A DNA stretch of 14,189 nucleotides from Gemmatimonadales bacterium. GTDB taxonomy: Bacteria > Gemmatimonadota > Gemmatimonadetes > Gemmatimonadales > GWC2-71-9. Shown one piece after another: positions 13,792-14,189 of this stretch. The notes below the pieces were generated by a model. It was not told the origin of the DNA and searched no databases. It saw only the letters and a program-made list of their open reading frames with translations. Within the stretch, counting starts at the first letter, position 1. Each line of letters starts with the position of its first letter. The stretch lies in NCBI GenBank assembly GCA_025929805.1, contig JAICPP010000065.1:1-14189 (forward strand), read 5' to 3'. The position numbers and the translations under genes are program-made.

Positions 13792-14189
13792 ATGATCATG
13801 TCCCTTCTCTTTCATATAGTGGTCCTTTCACTGCTTGCAGCTGTGCCCCTGACTGCGCAATCCAACAATGCCTCCAGCTTGCCGCCCGGATGGATCGCTC
13901 GGCCGGATGGCGGGGGAGACTCCAAAGCCATCAAGTTCGTGATCATGGAGCCCGGGTATCATCTGACCCTGGGTCCGGCGACCATCCTGTACCGAGCTGC
14001 AGACCGGGTCGAGGGACCCTTTCATACTCTGGCCACATTTCATCAAATGAAGAAGATGGAGCACGCCGAAGGGTACGGGCTGTTCATCGGCGGGGAGTCC
14101 CTCGATGGCTCGGCGCAGCGCTACACCTATTTCTTGGTGCGCGGAGATGGGAAGTTCATCATCAAGCGGCGGGATGGAGAGAAGCTCAC
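13792..14189 (+). CDS. Secreted protein of unknown function, 3' end cut by the window
   Basis: The frame is open from ATG 13792 to the last base, giving 132 residues of an incomplete protein. The first 23 residues are a clear signal peptide, with core LLFHIVVLSLLAAVPL and cleavage near TAQ|SN. The mature part starts LPPGWIARPDGGG and includes GPATILYRAADRVEGPFHTLATF, YGLFIGGESLDGS and YTYFLVRGDGKFIIKRRDG. The alternating hydrophobic strands and the run from the GLFIGG stretch to the YFLVR stretch resemble a beta-sandwich (concanavalin-like) domain of the kind seen in secreted glycan-related or DUF1080-like proteins; that is a by-eye inference. An AGG lies about 10 bases before ATG 13792; ATG 13798 is an alternative start. 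It is divergent from the small membrane gene, with 93 bases between starts. Confidence 0.72.
   Translation, partial: MIMSLLFHIVVLSLLAAVPLTAQSNNASSLPPGWIARPDGGGDSKAIKFVIMEPGYHLTLGPATILYRAADRVEGPFHTLATFHQMKKMEHAEGYGLFIGGESLDGSAQRYTYFLVRGDGKFIIKRRDGEKL

Overview
This is a GC-rich chromosomal window from a Gram-negative bacterium. The evidence for an outer membrane is a TolC-type channel, a lipoprotein adaptor and an RND pump. Secreted M14 and HExxH peptidases, a tightly packed layout, non-ATG starts and one promoter-like TTTG-N20-TAAATTTG match suggest the FCB superphylum, perhaps Gemmatimonadota. That placement is inference; no rRNA or other marker gene is present.

Layout, left to right. (1) Positions 1-1551 (+) hold the 3' part of a methyl-accepting chemotaxis receptor. 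Converging on it is a small protein with a histone-H1-like Lys/Ala tail (1564-1935, -). (2) A secreted cupredoxin (2024-2440, -) is divergent from a small four-cysteine zinc-ribbon-like protein (2560-2823, +). The gap between them carries an AT-rich near-palindrome overlapping a possible promoter. (3) At 2827-2935 there are degenerate heptamer repeats (TTCACTG) with an inverted partner. (4) A minus-strand set at 7013-2943 encodes an exported HExxH metalloprotease-like protein, an exported M14 zinc carboxypeptidase-like protein (4-base overlap with the first) and type I signal peptidase. (5) A small protein (7024-7350, +) resembles an HPt four-helix domain without the phospho-accepting His. (6) A minus-strand tripartite efflux operon, 12928-7357, runs in the order RND pump, TolC-type channel, adaptor, with overlapping stops and starts. 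(7) Divergent from it is a second HPt-like protein (13172-13534, +), also without the His. A 55-residue membrane protein (13531-13698, -) converges on its 3' end. (8) The window ends inside a secreted protein gene (13792-14189, +).

How the genes fit together. The RND, channel and adaptor genes form a complete inner-to-outer-membrane drug/solute pump. The two exported peptidases and the signal peptidase form a secretion and peptide-degradation group. The most unusual feature is the pair of stand-alone HPt-like proteins, at the two outer ends of the efflux operon, both lacking the histidine that defines HPt phosphotransfer. A chemoreceptor gene lies about 5.5 kb from the nearer one. No chemotaxis kinase, response regulator or TetR-type regulator is visible in the window.
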